64,000 bases of DNA. It comes from Pseudisothecium myosuroides. Its lineage: Eukaryota; Streptophyta; Bryopsida; Hypnales; Lembophyllaceae. Below the pieces are notes generated by a model. The model had not been told where the DNA came from. It saw nothing but the letters and a program-made list of their open reading frames with translations, and did not search any database. Location of the stretch: assembly GCA_951799445.1 (NCBI GenBank), contig OX637287.1, positions 44,793,724-44,857,723 of the forward strand. The letters run 5' to 3'. The position numbers were made by a program, and so were the translations under genes. Of the stretch, positions 1 to 11,449 are shown piece after piece. Numbering within the stretch: the first letter of the stretch is position 1; each line of letters begins with the position of its first letter.

Positions 1-253
1 ATCGTTCATAGCGTCAAAGCTTCACACATTCCACACATGGATCACCTCCCGAAGCAAGCGGACCGCAAGATGGAACTCTGGAAACCAATTTCGAATGTTA
101 AAAAGCAAAGGAATTATTATACTTCGCTATCAACCACCGGTACTTACTCTATCAGGAGCGCAATCCATGCCTTCTGACAATTTCAAAGCACCTTTCTGTT
201 GACTTCTACTGTGGAATGAATGGAACAAGGGCCGGAGATGAAGAATCCGTACG

Positions 254-537
254 AAGGTGGGTACACCAAAACCGCCACTTTTTGCTACTGTACCTAGTTA
301 TTTTTATTAGACCAGTCAAATCCTCTTATCTTCTTGTTGGCAAGGTAAAGGAGGTTCTAATATACAAAAGAATGTGACATTTGGATACCGTATGCAAAAG
401 TTATCAAAAGTCAAAAGTTTTTTTTGGTAGATGTTCTAAAATTGTTTCTTTGATATAGGTACATATTGATTGTGGAGATGTACATAGAGTGATGATGGCG
501 GTTTTAGGCAAGAGGCGATTTTGGATGTACTCACCTT
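254..537. mobile_element. MITE, AGGTRGGTA family, copy a
   Basis: This non-coding element of about 284 bp has inverted ends: AAGGTGGGTAC on the left and GTACTCACCTT on the right. It shares its interior with elements at 5100-5363, 15912-16185 and 46723-46994. Shared interior words are a 'ggcaaggtaaaggaggtt'-like block, 'acatttggatac', 'gcaaaagttat' and 'gagatgtacat'. It has no coding capacity. The flanking TA fits a TA target-site duplication, which is clearest in the copy at 46723. Confidence 0.7.
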
Positions 538-1149
538 ATAATTACAAGACATAGTGTTTTCATACATAATCACTTGGAAGATGAAATTAATGCAAAAAAT
601 TCCATTATATGCAAATTTCTCTATTACTTGATGAATTTCTATGGGATTTGAAATAACAGTAGATTTGTGCTTTAATAAGCTTATTAGCATTGTAGTGTGA
701 ACTACACACATTAATTCAATATATGCAAGGCAAATTTATTATATAGTATTGCGCTCTATTCCAAGAAATTATTTTTTTATATTTTTTTAGTAGCTAGTAG
801 TAAGGATAGGAAAAGAAGGGGATATCTCCCCCCTAATTTTAATGGAATTTACATGGGTATAATTCCCTTTTTTTGTCAAGTTTAATCAGAGAACATATAA
901 TTGAGGCATGTGAAGCTCAAATTTACATCTTTTTAAAATCCAACATTAACTATTACAGTGAAACCTCTCATAATGCAAATTCCCTACTTGCATAACTAAA
1001 TTTAGTTCTATATTTGCATACTCCTTATGTGCATAAAGTCTACTACACAAACCTTCAATGGAGTTGATTGTGTCATATATCACTAATTTTTTTAGGTGAA
1101 CAACCAATTTGAACCAATCAAATACAATTATTGTACTTCATGAGCATGC

Positions 1150-2090
1150 TTAACCCCTAAAGGCCCAAGGCCTTTTTTCTGGCAAAAAACACTGAAAACT
1201 GCCATTTCATAGCAAACAGTAAAAAAAATTGAAAAATGTTTTTTTTCACATCTAACCGTAGGATCTTACACCTAACTAGTATGAGAATGTATGGAAAAAA
1301 ATTCAAAATTTTTGACCGCTCAGATTGCAAGATATTTGCATTTAAAGTGGAAAAAACAAGTATTTCAGCACATTGTGGGACTGGATTTTTTAACTTTGAA
1401 CATTTTTAACTTAAATTTTTTGTACTACAGAGTTTTGAGCTTTAAATATTTAAGGTGGAGAGTTGAGTTGAAAGTCTAGGGGGAAAAAAAATATTCAAAA
1501 AAACTTAATTATCATTCCTAAAAAAATTGTTAAGTAGAAGTAGGTACGAGATAGAAGGAAAATCTAAAGTATTAATATATTTTAGATGGAATTAAAATAC
1601 ACTAATCCCAATGGTGAGATTGTTCTAGCAAGTAAACTAAACCATGAGAATTTATTTTTTTTGAAAAATTGCAAAAATAGCATTCAGAAATGAATCTTAC
1701 AAGTTATTTTTTTCATGAAGATGCTCTAACTGCCCGAAAAACAAGAATGTCCATAACTTTTTCATAACAAATCCAAATGAAATGAATCAAAGCTTTCCAG
1801 ATAGACAAAAATATAATCTATGAGAAAAAAAATATTAAAAAAAAAAATCAAATTTTTGCCAAATTTTTTTGCTGCCCAGACTGCCCAGTTACAAAAAAAA
1901 AGTAACATATTTGGCCATAACTTTTGACTCCTATTTCCAAATGTGTTGAAATTTAGTGCATATGAAAGATATTCCTTGCGCCCACCTTCTATTAAAATTT
2001 CAGCTTAAAATATGGAAATCTCTAGTCACACGTATCTGCCCAAAATTTCTATACAACCAAAAAAACGCATGCCGATCCTTTAGGGGTTAA
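1150..2090. mobile_element. TTAA-flanked, piggyBac-like non-autonomous element, copy 1 (complete)
   Basis: This AT-rich unit of about 940 bp is bounded by TTAACCCCTAAAGG at 1150-1163 and its exact reverse complement CCTTTAGGGGTTAA at 2077-2090. That is a TTAA target site around termini starting CCCC. Related copies lie at 10721-11440 (reverse), 14481-15300, 44365-45276 and 47697-48520. A conserved block across copies reads 'ggtgagattgttctagcaag'. No transposase reading frame is present. The piggyBac assignment rests only on the TTAA target and CCC-starting ends. Confidence 0.65.
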
Positions 2091-3723
2091 TTAATTGGCC
2101 TTTGGCACTTGAGCTTCTTTGTGTGCATATAGCTAAAAACTACTTCTACCAATCCCATGCAATAAGGGAAGTTTGATTGTACTACCATCAAACATCTTGG
2201 CTCTCAATGTTTTATTGCTACCATTCTTTTGCAGCAAGTTAGACACTTTGTCAAGCCAAATTGAATTTCTACATCAATATGATTATAAAAAGACTCTAGG
2301 CAATTAAGTGATGCTACATGGCATTTTGGAATAAAACTTAATTCCTTCATGTCAAATTTGATATCCAACAACATTGTTGTATGAAGTGCATGATGAATTC
2401 ACAAATGGTGGGACTTTGAGGTACATATGCCTTTGGTAGAGGATACCATAGAATATTAGAAGTCCATAAATGTTGCCCTTCATTTGGCTCCCTTTCATTT
2501 CTTATTCTATATTGCATTTGAATTTTGATTTAGTTTGTTAATCTTTTTGAATAACAAGGCATGATTGCATGCATTGTAGTGAAATTGAGTTGTTGTTTCC
2601 CTATATTGAGCTTTTGGTCACACTCACTCAACTTTGAGTTGCCATAATTGCATATATTCTAATCACATTAGAGTTATCCTAAAATTCATAAAAGTCACCT
2701 TCTCTTTGGTTTCTAATTTATTTGTAATTTTAGATTGCATTTGACCTTCATTGGACTGAAAAGGTATGATTGCATGAAATCTAATCATATTGAGTTGTCT
2801 TTATTTTCAATTGAAATTTAGGTTCCACCTTTGTAAAAAGAGGGTAACTCAAAGGTACAACAATTAGTCATCCTAGCTTAAGGTAAACATCTAAAAGCGC
2901 TAGGTGCTAATAGTGCCACTTGATTAGATTCTCTCATTTTATTTATTTATATATATCCTAGAGCAATATGTACCTCTATTGAAGAAATGAATTTAGAGCA
3001 TCTCCTAAAAAAACTTTGATACCTCACAACTTTTGTATATGGTATGCAAATGATGCATTCTTTGGGACAACAAGAAAAAAATGAAAAATAATTGAAAAAA
3101 ATTCCAACCATACAAATTTTTATTAGACTACCATAAAAATGTGTGGAAAAAAATATCAAAATCTTTGACTACATAGATTGAAAGATTATATTGTTTGAAG
3201 TTAGAAGGGAAAGTTTTTTCTGACCTTGCTCAATAGGGTCAACAAACTTTAATGCCTCCTAAAATGAGATTTTTGCACTACGCATGTTTTTTTTATAGTT
3301 GCATCCTATATTATGTTAGTCACATACTTGCCAAATTTCAAAAGTAGAGAAAGAATTTAGCAAATGCTACCCGAAGTTGTCTAGATTGCTCAAAAAGTTT
3401 TGGGCAACATAACTTTAGAATCAAACACCCCATCATAAAAAAAATACTCCCTCTGTCTCACTAAAAACCTCCAAAAGCTTTCCCATGAGGAATTAACTAT
3501 ATTTTTAGTCTTTGTGCCAATGATACATGCATTCAAAAACCAACAATCCATCCCTTAGATTTATGCAAAATCTCTAGCTTAGGCGCCATCATTTGCACCT
3601 AAAATCCATGCGGAAAGTATCATATTTGAACATGATTTGTAAATGCCACTAGCTCCATCATTCTTGATGATTTAAAGGTTGGTGGCAACAATGGGATTCT
3701 AAAACATCTATTCCAACCTAAAT
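2091..3723. other. AT-rich intergenic DNA, no gene seen
   Basis: No reading frame here looks like protein. A degenerate fragment of the TTAA element family is visible at about 3090-3240, where 'gtgtggaaaaaaatatcaaa' and 'atagattgaaagat' match the family interior. The rest is unassigned AT-rich DNA. Confidence 0.6.
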
Positions 3724-4001
3724 ATCATCACAAAGTTTAGACCCTACGGTTTGTCAACAACTATCATATGGTTATCGTTGTTTCATGGGTTTGCACGTTA
3801 ATTACAATTTATCACATCATTACAATGCATTACTTTGCATCATTACGATGCAGTTGCAAGTAATGCATTATAATAATGCAATAACAATGTGAAGTGAAGT
3901 AATGCATCGTAATGATGCGATAAATTGTAATTAACATGCAAACCTATGAAACAACGATAACCACATGATAACAAACTGTAGGGTCTAAACTTTTTGATGA
4001 T
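3724..4001. repeat. Long inverted repeat (fold-back), arms of about 105 bp
   Basis: The left arm (about 3724-3836) and right arm (about 3896-4001) are near-perfect reverse complements around a spacer of about 60 bp. Matching words are AAGTTTAGACCCTAC with GTAGGGTCTAAACTT, GGTTATCGTTGTTTCAT with ATGAAACAACGATAACC, and TTAATTACAATTTATC with GATAAATTGTAATTAA. It could be a fold-back transposon or an inverted duplication able to give a long hairpin RNA. No coding sequence is present. Confidence 0.85.
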
Positions 4002-5099
4002 TTGCAAGAAAGAAACCTAACCCACTTCATGAGCAAATTTTCATAGTGCCGAAGTGGTCACCGAACCTATCATTAACACTATTGTCTAAGGAAGCACAAC
4101 AAGTACAAGGTGCCTCATGTGAGCAAGGCCAAGTTTTCTAGGAGAAAACTACTCCCTCAACTTTTGACTTGCCCTCTCGACATGGCCAACACTTACTCAA
4201 CGGTCGAAATCATATAACGTAGCTCTTTAGTGGGACAAGAATTGTGCTTGATTTGGAGGTTTTTAGTGGGAAGAGGGAGTACATATTGTCACCACGGGTA
4301 CATGTTCACACCTTGTATCAAAATTCCGTGAACATCCAACCAAAATTGACTTCATGTGAACCTATCCCAAATTTCTTGTATCCATTGAATCGGGACACTT
4401 GGTCCTTTAGGGGGTACTATACCATGCTTCCAATCAAAACATTCCCTGATTTCTTTGGGCTCCAACCCAAAGTTTTTTGGTGTAAACAAGCCCTAAATGA
4501 CCCCAGCATGAATCTTTTTTTTCTTTTTTTTTCCGAAACACACGGACAAATTCCATTGATAAAGGAAAAAGCACCAACATGAGTCTTCGAGAGAAGCCCA
4601 AAGAGAGAATGGGCAGTTGAGCAGCCATACAAAGATGTCAACTGCTGACTCATTCTAATTGCCTTTTTAGAAATCAATCAATAATTATAAATTAATAATA
4701 CATAAATCTACAAAGATTAAGCACTAATCACGGCCCCTGAGTGGACGATAAGTTCGACTAGACGATAAATTGGTGAGCGGAAAAGGAGGACTATGGACGG
4801 AAATAGGTGCTCAGTCAGTGTGAGGAGTGTGACTGACGTGGGCCGAACGGTCCACGTCAGCGAGAAATGGGGTGAGGTGGAAAGCGCGTTGTGAGTCAGT
4901 CCCCCAATGCAGACCGACTCTGGGCCTCATCAGCATTCCGCCTGCACATGCTTGTTGATAATGCTGCAATTGTGGCAAGACCGCTGCCTTCACTCAACCT
5001 TTTTCGTTTTCTTTGAATGGTGGCTGGTTTCAATAGGGGGAAAATAAAATAAAATAAAATAAAATATCCAAGTTCCATAACTTCATTAATTAGAAAGGT
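4002..5099. other. Intergenic DNA with a G-box palindrome and a simple repeat
   Basis: No gene is recognised. An imperfect 28-bp palindrome at 4833-4860 has arms CTGACGTGGGCCG and CGGTCCACGTCAG, so it holds two ACGTGG (G-box/ABRE-like) cores, but no gene lies within several kilobases. An (AAAAT)n run occupies about 5040-5066. Small open frames at 4244-4677 overlap on both strands and show no family signature. Confidence 0.55.
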
Positions 5100-5363
5100 A
5101 AGGTAGACGCACCATTTTCTGTCCATGTACCCCATTTCGTCATCATGTACCCAAAAACAATACATTCTAGAAAGAAAATGTGGACGTTTGCTACATACTG
5201 ACAGAATGTGCACATATGGAATCCGAATGTTCGTTCTTTGGTGCATTGGAACCTCCTTTCACTTGCCAACAAGAAATTTATGAGAATTTGACTAGTCTGA
5301 TACTCCATACTAATTAAGTATAGTAGCAAAAAGTGACAATTTTAGAGGTATTGTACCCCCCTT
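5100..5363. mobile_element. MITE, AGGTRGGTA family, copy b
   Basis: It begins AAGGTAGACGCACC and ends near GTACCCCCCTT, about 264 bp. Its interior matches the other copies in reverse orientation relative to copy a: 'tctttggtgcattggaacct', then 'cttgccaacaagaa', then 'agtagcaaaaagtgac'. Confidence 0.65.
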
Positions 5364-6167
5364 ATGGAAAGCGAGGGTTTCTGGTTAACCTTATAAGAGT
5401 GTCCTCAATGCACAAACTTAATGCACTCCAGACCTCTGTAAAAAACTAAATTTTTACCGATTTAAAATTAGACTTGAAGTTTTATCATTAGAAGTGCATT
5501 CGAAAGTACTTTGAATAGGTCCAAGATAACTCAAATTTAGACTTTTGACGATGAAAATAAACCGCTTCAAAAATTATCTGAAAGACAAAAAAATTACAAA
5601 AGAATGAACAAAACGTAGTTACCAATGCATGTTTTTGTTCAAATTATGACGGTAGTCACTCAAAATGATCTAAATTTCAAACTAGTAGGAGCATTCTTCA
5701 TTTTTGTAGTAATCTTGAAACCAGGTCATTTATCGGCTACTTTTTCGTCTTTGCAATATAAGATGGTTAAATGACTTACAATCACAAGGGGCATTTTGAA
5801 AGTCAAACCTCACTTTTTAATTACATAGTTGTTGATTTTAAATGCTTTTGAAGATCAACTAAAAAAATTGATCTCCAATAACCTACTTTTCTATCCATTA
5901 TAATTTTTTTCAAAATGATCAAAATTGTAATTTTTGAGACACTTTAAAGGTAGCATCTTGAAAGCTTAAAACACCACACTTTTGAATTTTTCTATCAAAA
6001 CTTCTTGGTATAACCTCGAGGAGTATACAAATTTAATTGTGATGTTTATCACTATTAACTTCATTTTTCTTCAAATTCCATACTATTTTAAGCATTTTTG
6101 GGGATAGTATGATTTTTACAAAGAAATTACTTTAAAAAATTCATATAAATTTCATTTTAGTATTTTC

Positions 6168-6172
<5 letters not shown>
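5364..6172. other. Intergenic DNA with a dispersed repeat segment
   Basis: No gene is seen. About 5640-5780 resembles 31384-31500: both read 'ggtagtcactcaaaatgat' followed by 'ggctactttt'-like sequence. This points to an unnamed dispersed repeat. Confidence 0.5.

Positions 6173-6230
<58 letters not shown>
6173..6230. repeat. (TA)n microsatellite
   Basis: There is an uninterrupted TA run of about 29 dinucleotides. A few more TA units follow the MITE that starts at 6231, so that MITE appears to have inserted into a TA tract. Confidence 0.95.
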
Positions 6231-6234
<4 letters not shown>

Positions 6235-6473
6235 ACATTGTTAAATCAACTCTTTGACCTCCCCCCAGGTGGAGGTATAATGCTCCCCTAAATACCTGGG
6301 GGAGACTTTAGTTAAAATATCCAAACACTTGATTGGTTGGGTTGCAGAGACTGTATGGCGACGTTGTTAGAATGGGGGATCTCATTGGTTGGCGCTGCTT
6401 CTTTTGTCACTGGGGGGTCCTGAAATTGGAGGGAGCAAAAGGGAACCCCCTAGTGAAGGTTAACAATGTTATG
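6231..6473 (+). mobile_element. Hairpin MITE family (CATAACATTGTTAA termini), copy A
   Basis: This 243-bp element has ends CATAACATTGTTAA and TTAACAATGTTATG. It contains two GC-rich hairpins. The left one uses CTCCCCCCAGGT against ACCTGGGGGAG around GGAGGTATAAT. The right one uses CACTGGGGGG against CCCCCTAGTG around GGGAGCAAAAGGG. Related copies are at 17122-17352, 43071-43330, 46065-46376 and 32478-33225. It is non-coding. Confidence 0.85.
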
Positions 6474-6483
6474 TATATATATA

Positions 6484-8100
6484 TAAACTAGAAAATAATC
6501 TAAATTTTGAAATGTGTATTTTAAGGTTGAAGATTAAAGAAGTTTGACCAAGTGGGAAGTTGATTTGTCCTTTAGAAGTTAATCTCTAAATGGCCAAACG
6601 ACCATTTTCTAGTTTATGTCCTCTTTCAGATAGATGCCCAAATTTAAAAAATCATTTTTTCTACAAAATAAATCCCCCCTCCATGTAATTTGTTAGAACG
6701 TCTTTTCTACAATCAATAAAAGCTCTTGATTTAAACAAAAACTTTGTCTAATTAAAGGTGATTTTTCAAACTAAAAGACTTCAAGGAATGTTCATCATTG
6801 CTTTAGAGGATAGAACTAGCCAATGAATGATCACCCTAAAAATAGATTCTAAAATGGACTATCTAGATTTGAAGTGCTATTTAGATTTTTTTGCTACAAT
6901 GGAGTGACTAATAAGTTTAAGACAAAAAAATACCACATCTCATATTCAGAGTTTCCGTGTTATAAAGAAACATTTCATAAGGATTGTTGTCTTTCTTGGA
7001 ATTCCAAGTATAACTATTATTTTTCTTCTTCATTTTTTTATAATTAAAAAGATTAAAAATATTTAAAGTGATAAGTCAGTGATTGAAGTAATCTCATCTA
7101 GAGTCCTAGCTGGGATTCTTGTAAGTAATCCAATAATAAAGATTAGACCTCTCTAAGTTATTCATTTTCATGTACCTTTGTCATTTGTTTGATTTTCCAT
7201 TCTTAAATATGATTTGCTATGGCCAATTTGATTTTTTTCATTTAGATAGATTTAAATGGGGTCTATTTCAGTTGTCCAATTCAAAATTCAAAATTACTTA
7301 CATAGACATTAACATCTGATTTTGATGCGCTTCCAGTGATAGTACTTGATCTTAAGTTCTAAATTTCACATCAATAAGAAGTTAGTAATAGTTTTGTCAT
7401 GCCATTTTGTTGTGTGCAATAATTAAAAATGCTTGAAATCATGTAGAAAAGTAACTTGCTTGAATGAATAAAGATTTTATATTCACAGCTACTATATCCA
7501 ATAGTTAAGATCAACAAGAAAAGATATGATAAGAGATGCTTAAATATTTGCCCAATAATTAACTATTGGGCATAAAATGCTCTATGGAATATTGACCAAA
7601 ACCACTAGGTACAATAGGCATGCTTTCTATTAGTGTAAGGAATTCATATTAACTTTGCAAATTATTTTTTCATCTCCAACAATAGTTGTTGTGGTTTTCA
7701 AACCACTAAAAATGAATGTGACAGTTTTCGTGCAAGAATTTTACAATAGATCATTCATTTTTCTTGGAATAAACTAGTTGACCTTGACCCATAAAGATTT
7801 CTCATCCAAGAATTTGATGCGCCTTGGTCAAACTTGATTGTGAACTCAAAACATCCATTTTAGGTAATTGATGAAACTAAGATAATGAAGCCTAACTAGA
7901 TTTGATTCTATTCCATTTAAATGTCATTTTCTCATCTAATTTTTTTTTCAAGCTCTTTGAATGTATTTGCATTGGATATTGATCAAATCCCCCTAATTAA
8001 GATAAATTATTGACTCTTCTAAAAAGAAAATGCTACAAAATGGATCCCAAGATTCCTCTTTTAGGCTTGAGCAAGAACATAACTTTAGAGTGTCGCCAAC
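6484..8100. other. AT-rich intergenic DNA, no gene seen
   Basis: No protein-like reading frame and no clear repeat end was recognised here. Confidence 0.5.
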
Positions 8101-8468
8101 GTTTCTCGGTAGGAGTGGCATAGCAAAGACCATACACCGGGCTCCGTTCATGAAAATGTGCCTTGAATTGCCAGTGTTCCCACTCATGCCCACCAAGTCT
8201 TTTGGACTCAACAAGTTGGTTCCGAGCGGGTATTCTTCATTTACAAGGGCTGAATTGGGGTTGCGACTAAGAGCTCACAAGGTCACAATAAGAAAATTGC
8301 GCAAATCGGGACTCAATATTGAATAAGCTAGCGGGACCAACAGGTTGGCGTTTGGAGAGCCATATTTAGCAAGATCGCACACTTTTCTTCCCTGGCAGTG
8401 ACCGTGATGGGGGACGGCAATGAGACCGGCCACGCCCAACCCCGGGCTGGCCACTCCTACCGAGAAAC
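8101..8468. repeat. Perfect 19-bp inverted repeat enclosing about 330 bp
   Basis: GTTTCTCGGTAGGAGTGGC at 8101-8119 is the exact reverse complement of 8450-8468. The enclosed DNA is richer in G+C than its surroundings. Open frames of 98 codons (+, 8030-8326) and 124 codons (-, 8275-8649) cross it, but neither shows a recognisable domain. This may be a degenerate element or a gene relic. Confidence 0.6.
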
Positions 8469-8905
8469 ACTGCCGATACTCTTCGTGAGGTAAGTTACAT
8501 CCCAAACTCCCAAGCAGGAGAAGGAGAACCTCACTCACTGATGGCCTGACTGCTTGAACCTTTTCTTTTTCAGTGTCCAGCACAATTCTTGTTTGGTGAA
8601 GGAACCCTAACTTGTGAGTTGCTTGAATGCTATGCTTTGAACCTTCCATCCGTCTTCTGCAGCTGGTAAGTTAGGTCGGTTTTGGGAGCAGCCCAGCAGC
8701 TCTCATCCCCTTTGAGAAGTTCAAAGTGGACCGCTGAAGGACGGAAGGACTGGCTCATTCATGAATCATGACTTGCGAAGGGGCTCTTGGACTTGAAGCC
8801 AACGCCAGGACATCATAATTGGATTGTACGTTCTCTGATTCTGTTTGTCTGATTCAGTTTCAATTCCTCCTGACGAGCAGGGCAATTTCCCTGACAAGCA
8901 GACTA

Positions 8906-9350
8906 TTAACCCTTGAGCGCCCAGCGCAAGTTTACTCAAATCCAGACCCTTTGGAAATTAGAATTCATCTTAATCAAACTACAGTAGAACCTTTCTAAGT
9001 TGATCCCCTCTAAGTCAATAAAGCGTTATCAGGAAGTATTGATTGCCAGTCCCAACTTAACAATATGAACCACATACGAACATGATGACCCTCCCTAATG
9101 TAATAACCTCTCTAACTCAATGTGTCAGACCGGTCCCAACTCTATCAGCTTAGAGAGGTTCTACTGTATCACCTAAAAAGAGATCCACTGAGGCATTGAC
9201 CATATCGATTGGTAGTGGACATAGGCCTAGAGCTCCAAGAAAAGGGCCACATCTTTTGACCGTACCATTGAAAAGATTATAATGGTCAAACAAATAAATC
9301 TTTCAAAACCGAGAGGCCATATTTTGGCCGTTGGGGCACTTAGAGGTTAA
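8906..9350. mobile_element. Short TTAA-flanked element carrying a nested MITE
   Basis: The left end TTAACCCTTGAGCGCCCAG (from 8906) and right end GGGGCACTTAGAGGTTAA (to 9350) are imperfect inverted repeats flanked by TTAA, as in the larger family at 1150-2090. The pogo-type MITE at 8982-9166 lies inside, so it inserted later. There is no coding capacity. Confidence 0.55.
8982..9166. mobile_element. Emigrant/pogo-type MITE, copy 1
   Basis: This 185-bp element starts CAGTAGAACCTTTCTAAG and ends CTTAGAGAGGTTCTACTG, with TA on both sides as target duplication. Such CAGT...AACCTCT termini with a TA target are characteristic of Emigrant MITEs of the pogo group of Tc1/mariner elements (established knowledge). 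A second copy sits in an intron at 24941-25130. Confidence 0.88.
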
Positions 9351-9361
9351 TCCTGTAACAA

Positions 9362-9575
9362 AGAGGTTGCTTGAGAGTGTTTGATGAATGATAAAGAATC
9401 TATCTATGTATGACAGAAGTGCAGATGTTCATCCTTGAAATTTTGTGTAAAAAGGGGAGGTCTTGCTTAGTAGTTTGACCTCCAATGAGTGCTTTTGGAT
9501 TTCTTTTGAGCAAATGATTCACAAGGTACTATAAAAGGATGATTTTCATGGTGACAAGCTTGGCGTTTTAGGAAT
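9362..9575. repeat. Dispersed repeat, copy 1
   Basis: This segment resembles 45755-45960. Both read 'gacagaagtgca', then 'ttcatcct', 'aaggtctt', 'ccaatgagtgctttt' and 'atgattcaca' in the same order and spacing. No ends were identified and it is not coding. Confidence 0.6.
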
Positions 9576-10720
9576 ACCCTATCCTACAACTTGAACTATC
9601 AATGTTATTACAAAGAGATGGTACTCTAGGTGTGCATTGCAAGGATGAAAAAGGTGCCTTTATTTGAGGCTTACAAAGGCATTGAAAATTCTATGGTCAA
9701 TTACAACTCCTAGGCACATCTGCACAATATACACCTACAAAAGACAACATTTATTATAGGAGGCAAGGATCTAACATAGTTTTCACTATCTTTTTCATAG
9801 AAATAGTTGGACTATTTATATAGATATTACATCATTAGAAAAGGGATTTAAATGGAAAATATAGACAATTGATCTTTGGAATGTTGGATGTTTGTATGTC
9901 TTTCAAACTTGATGTACAAATGAGTTTGTTGATGTGATTGATGGTGATGTTGTATGCGGCATGAGATTGAGACTACTCATGTAATTGTAATGTGAACTAT
10001 GATGATGTATGCATCTCGGTATGCATCAAGAAACTAGGTTGTCATCATGATTTTTGGAGATGATACAATTCAAGGAAAAAAATAGCAATTTCTTTATGTT
10101 GGATGGAGGTCCACATATTAGTCCTCTTAAAAGATTATTGCCAAATAAATGGTGATTCTCATTGTTGTACCTTTGTTTCAGATTTTGATGATTTGACTTT
10201 GCAACTACAAAATATATAAAAACCAATACATATTTGGGGTGTTCTATACAAGTTCATAATTCTAATTTCCATTAAAAAATTGCAATATCTAGGTTGTCCA
10301 TAATCCAATTAAAACACACAATAGTTTAATTTGCTCAAACATAAACTTCATTGTACGGTTTATTGATTTTGAGTTTGGATAGTATAGAAGAGGCTGGAAT
10401 GTAGTTTTGGATTGTGAAGGAAACAATTTTCAATGCAATCATGGGTACAATCATGATAATACATACACCCATGTTTGTAGATATCATATGCAAAATACAA
10501 TGTAATGCATTTACTCAATCAAATGCACACATTCATCCAAAAAAAAACAATAGCATCTCAAGATTTTGTAATAATTTAACAATTTTATGCATTGAGAAGG
10601 TAAATGAGTACTACTAAATATTTCCTCAATTTCAATTTGCCTTCTTTCTGATTGATTTTTCTTACAAAAATGAAACAATCATTGGTTTGCTACAACTCAA
10701 AACAAGTGATTTCTTAAGCC
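9576..10720. other. AT-rich intergenic DNA, no gene seen
   Basis: Only short open frames occur, none with recognisable protein features. Confidence 0.5.
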
Positions 10721-11440
10721 TTTAACCCATAAAGCAACATTGTCCCCCAAGGGCACAAATGAAAGTTCATACATGTATACACACTCTCAATTTTTTGTAT
10801 GCTCTTTTTATATTGTTTTTTAAGATAGGTGAAAAAATTAGTTTTATGGGTGTATTTATATTTTTCAATTAGATGCTCAAGGTTAGGAGTTATACCACCC
10901 AAAGTAAAAATAGCCGGGCCTAGGTAGCAAAAACAATTATTCAAAAAATTGAATAAAATTTCAAAAATGAGTTTGTCATAGAGTATATTTTTATCTAGTG
11001 TGTGGAAATCTTTATTTGTTCCAATTCGATTATTTATGTGAAAGCTATTAAGATTCCTATTTTCTAGATTAAAAAATAAAGTACAGGATTTGTTTCTAAA
11101 CTCAATTTTCACAATTTTTTAAAGGAAAAAAAAAGGTTCATAGGGTTGAGATTGTTTTCTAGAACAATCTCACTATTCGGATTGTTGTGTTGCCATTCCA
11201 TCTTGAAGCTATTAAAAAATTTAGGTTTCGTCTCCATTTTGAACCTACTTCTATTTAATAATTTCTTAAAGAATGAAAACCAAATTTCATTTGGTGAAGT
11301 TTTTTATCTAGACTCTTAATTAAATTCTTCAACATAATTTTTTAATAAATCAAAATTTTTAGTGCAAACTTTTTAAGTTAAGGGGATTCTAATTCTGAAA
11401 GCTTCAATGAAAAAATGCAAAAAAGGGGGTTCTATTTATT
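10721..11440 (-). mobile_element. Degenerate TTAA-element copy, reverse orientation
   Basis: It begins TTTAACCCATAAAGCAACAT near 10720. On the reverse strand it carries the family landmark: 'ctagaacaatctcac' at about 11160 is the reverse complement of 'gtgagattgttctag'. 'cctacttctatttaata' matches the reverse of 'gtagaagtagg'. The far end is unclear. A 132-codon minus-strand open frame (10714-11112) lies within it and is not a gene. Confidence 0.55.
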
Positions 11441-11449
11441 GCACTTGTG

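Noticed and set aside
957..1050. CAGTGAAACCTCTCATAATG, resembling a pogo-type terminus
   Set aside because: No matching inverted end or TA-flanked partner was found downstream, so no element is called.
8275..8649. 124-codon minus-strand open frame and a 98-codon + strand frame overlapping it
   Set aside because: No recognisable domain or splice context; they overlap on opposite strands around an inverted repeat.
10714..11112. 132-codon minus-strand open frame
   Set aside because: It is AT-rich, has no domain and lies in a degenerate reverse copy of the TTAA element.
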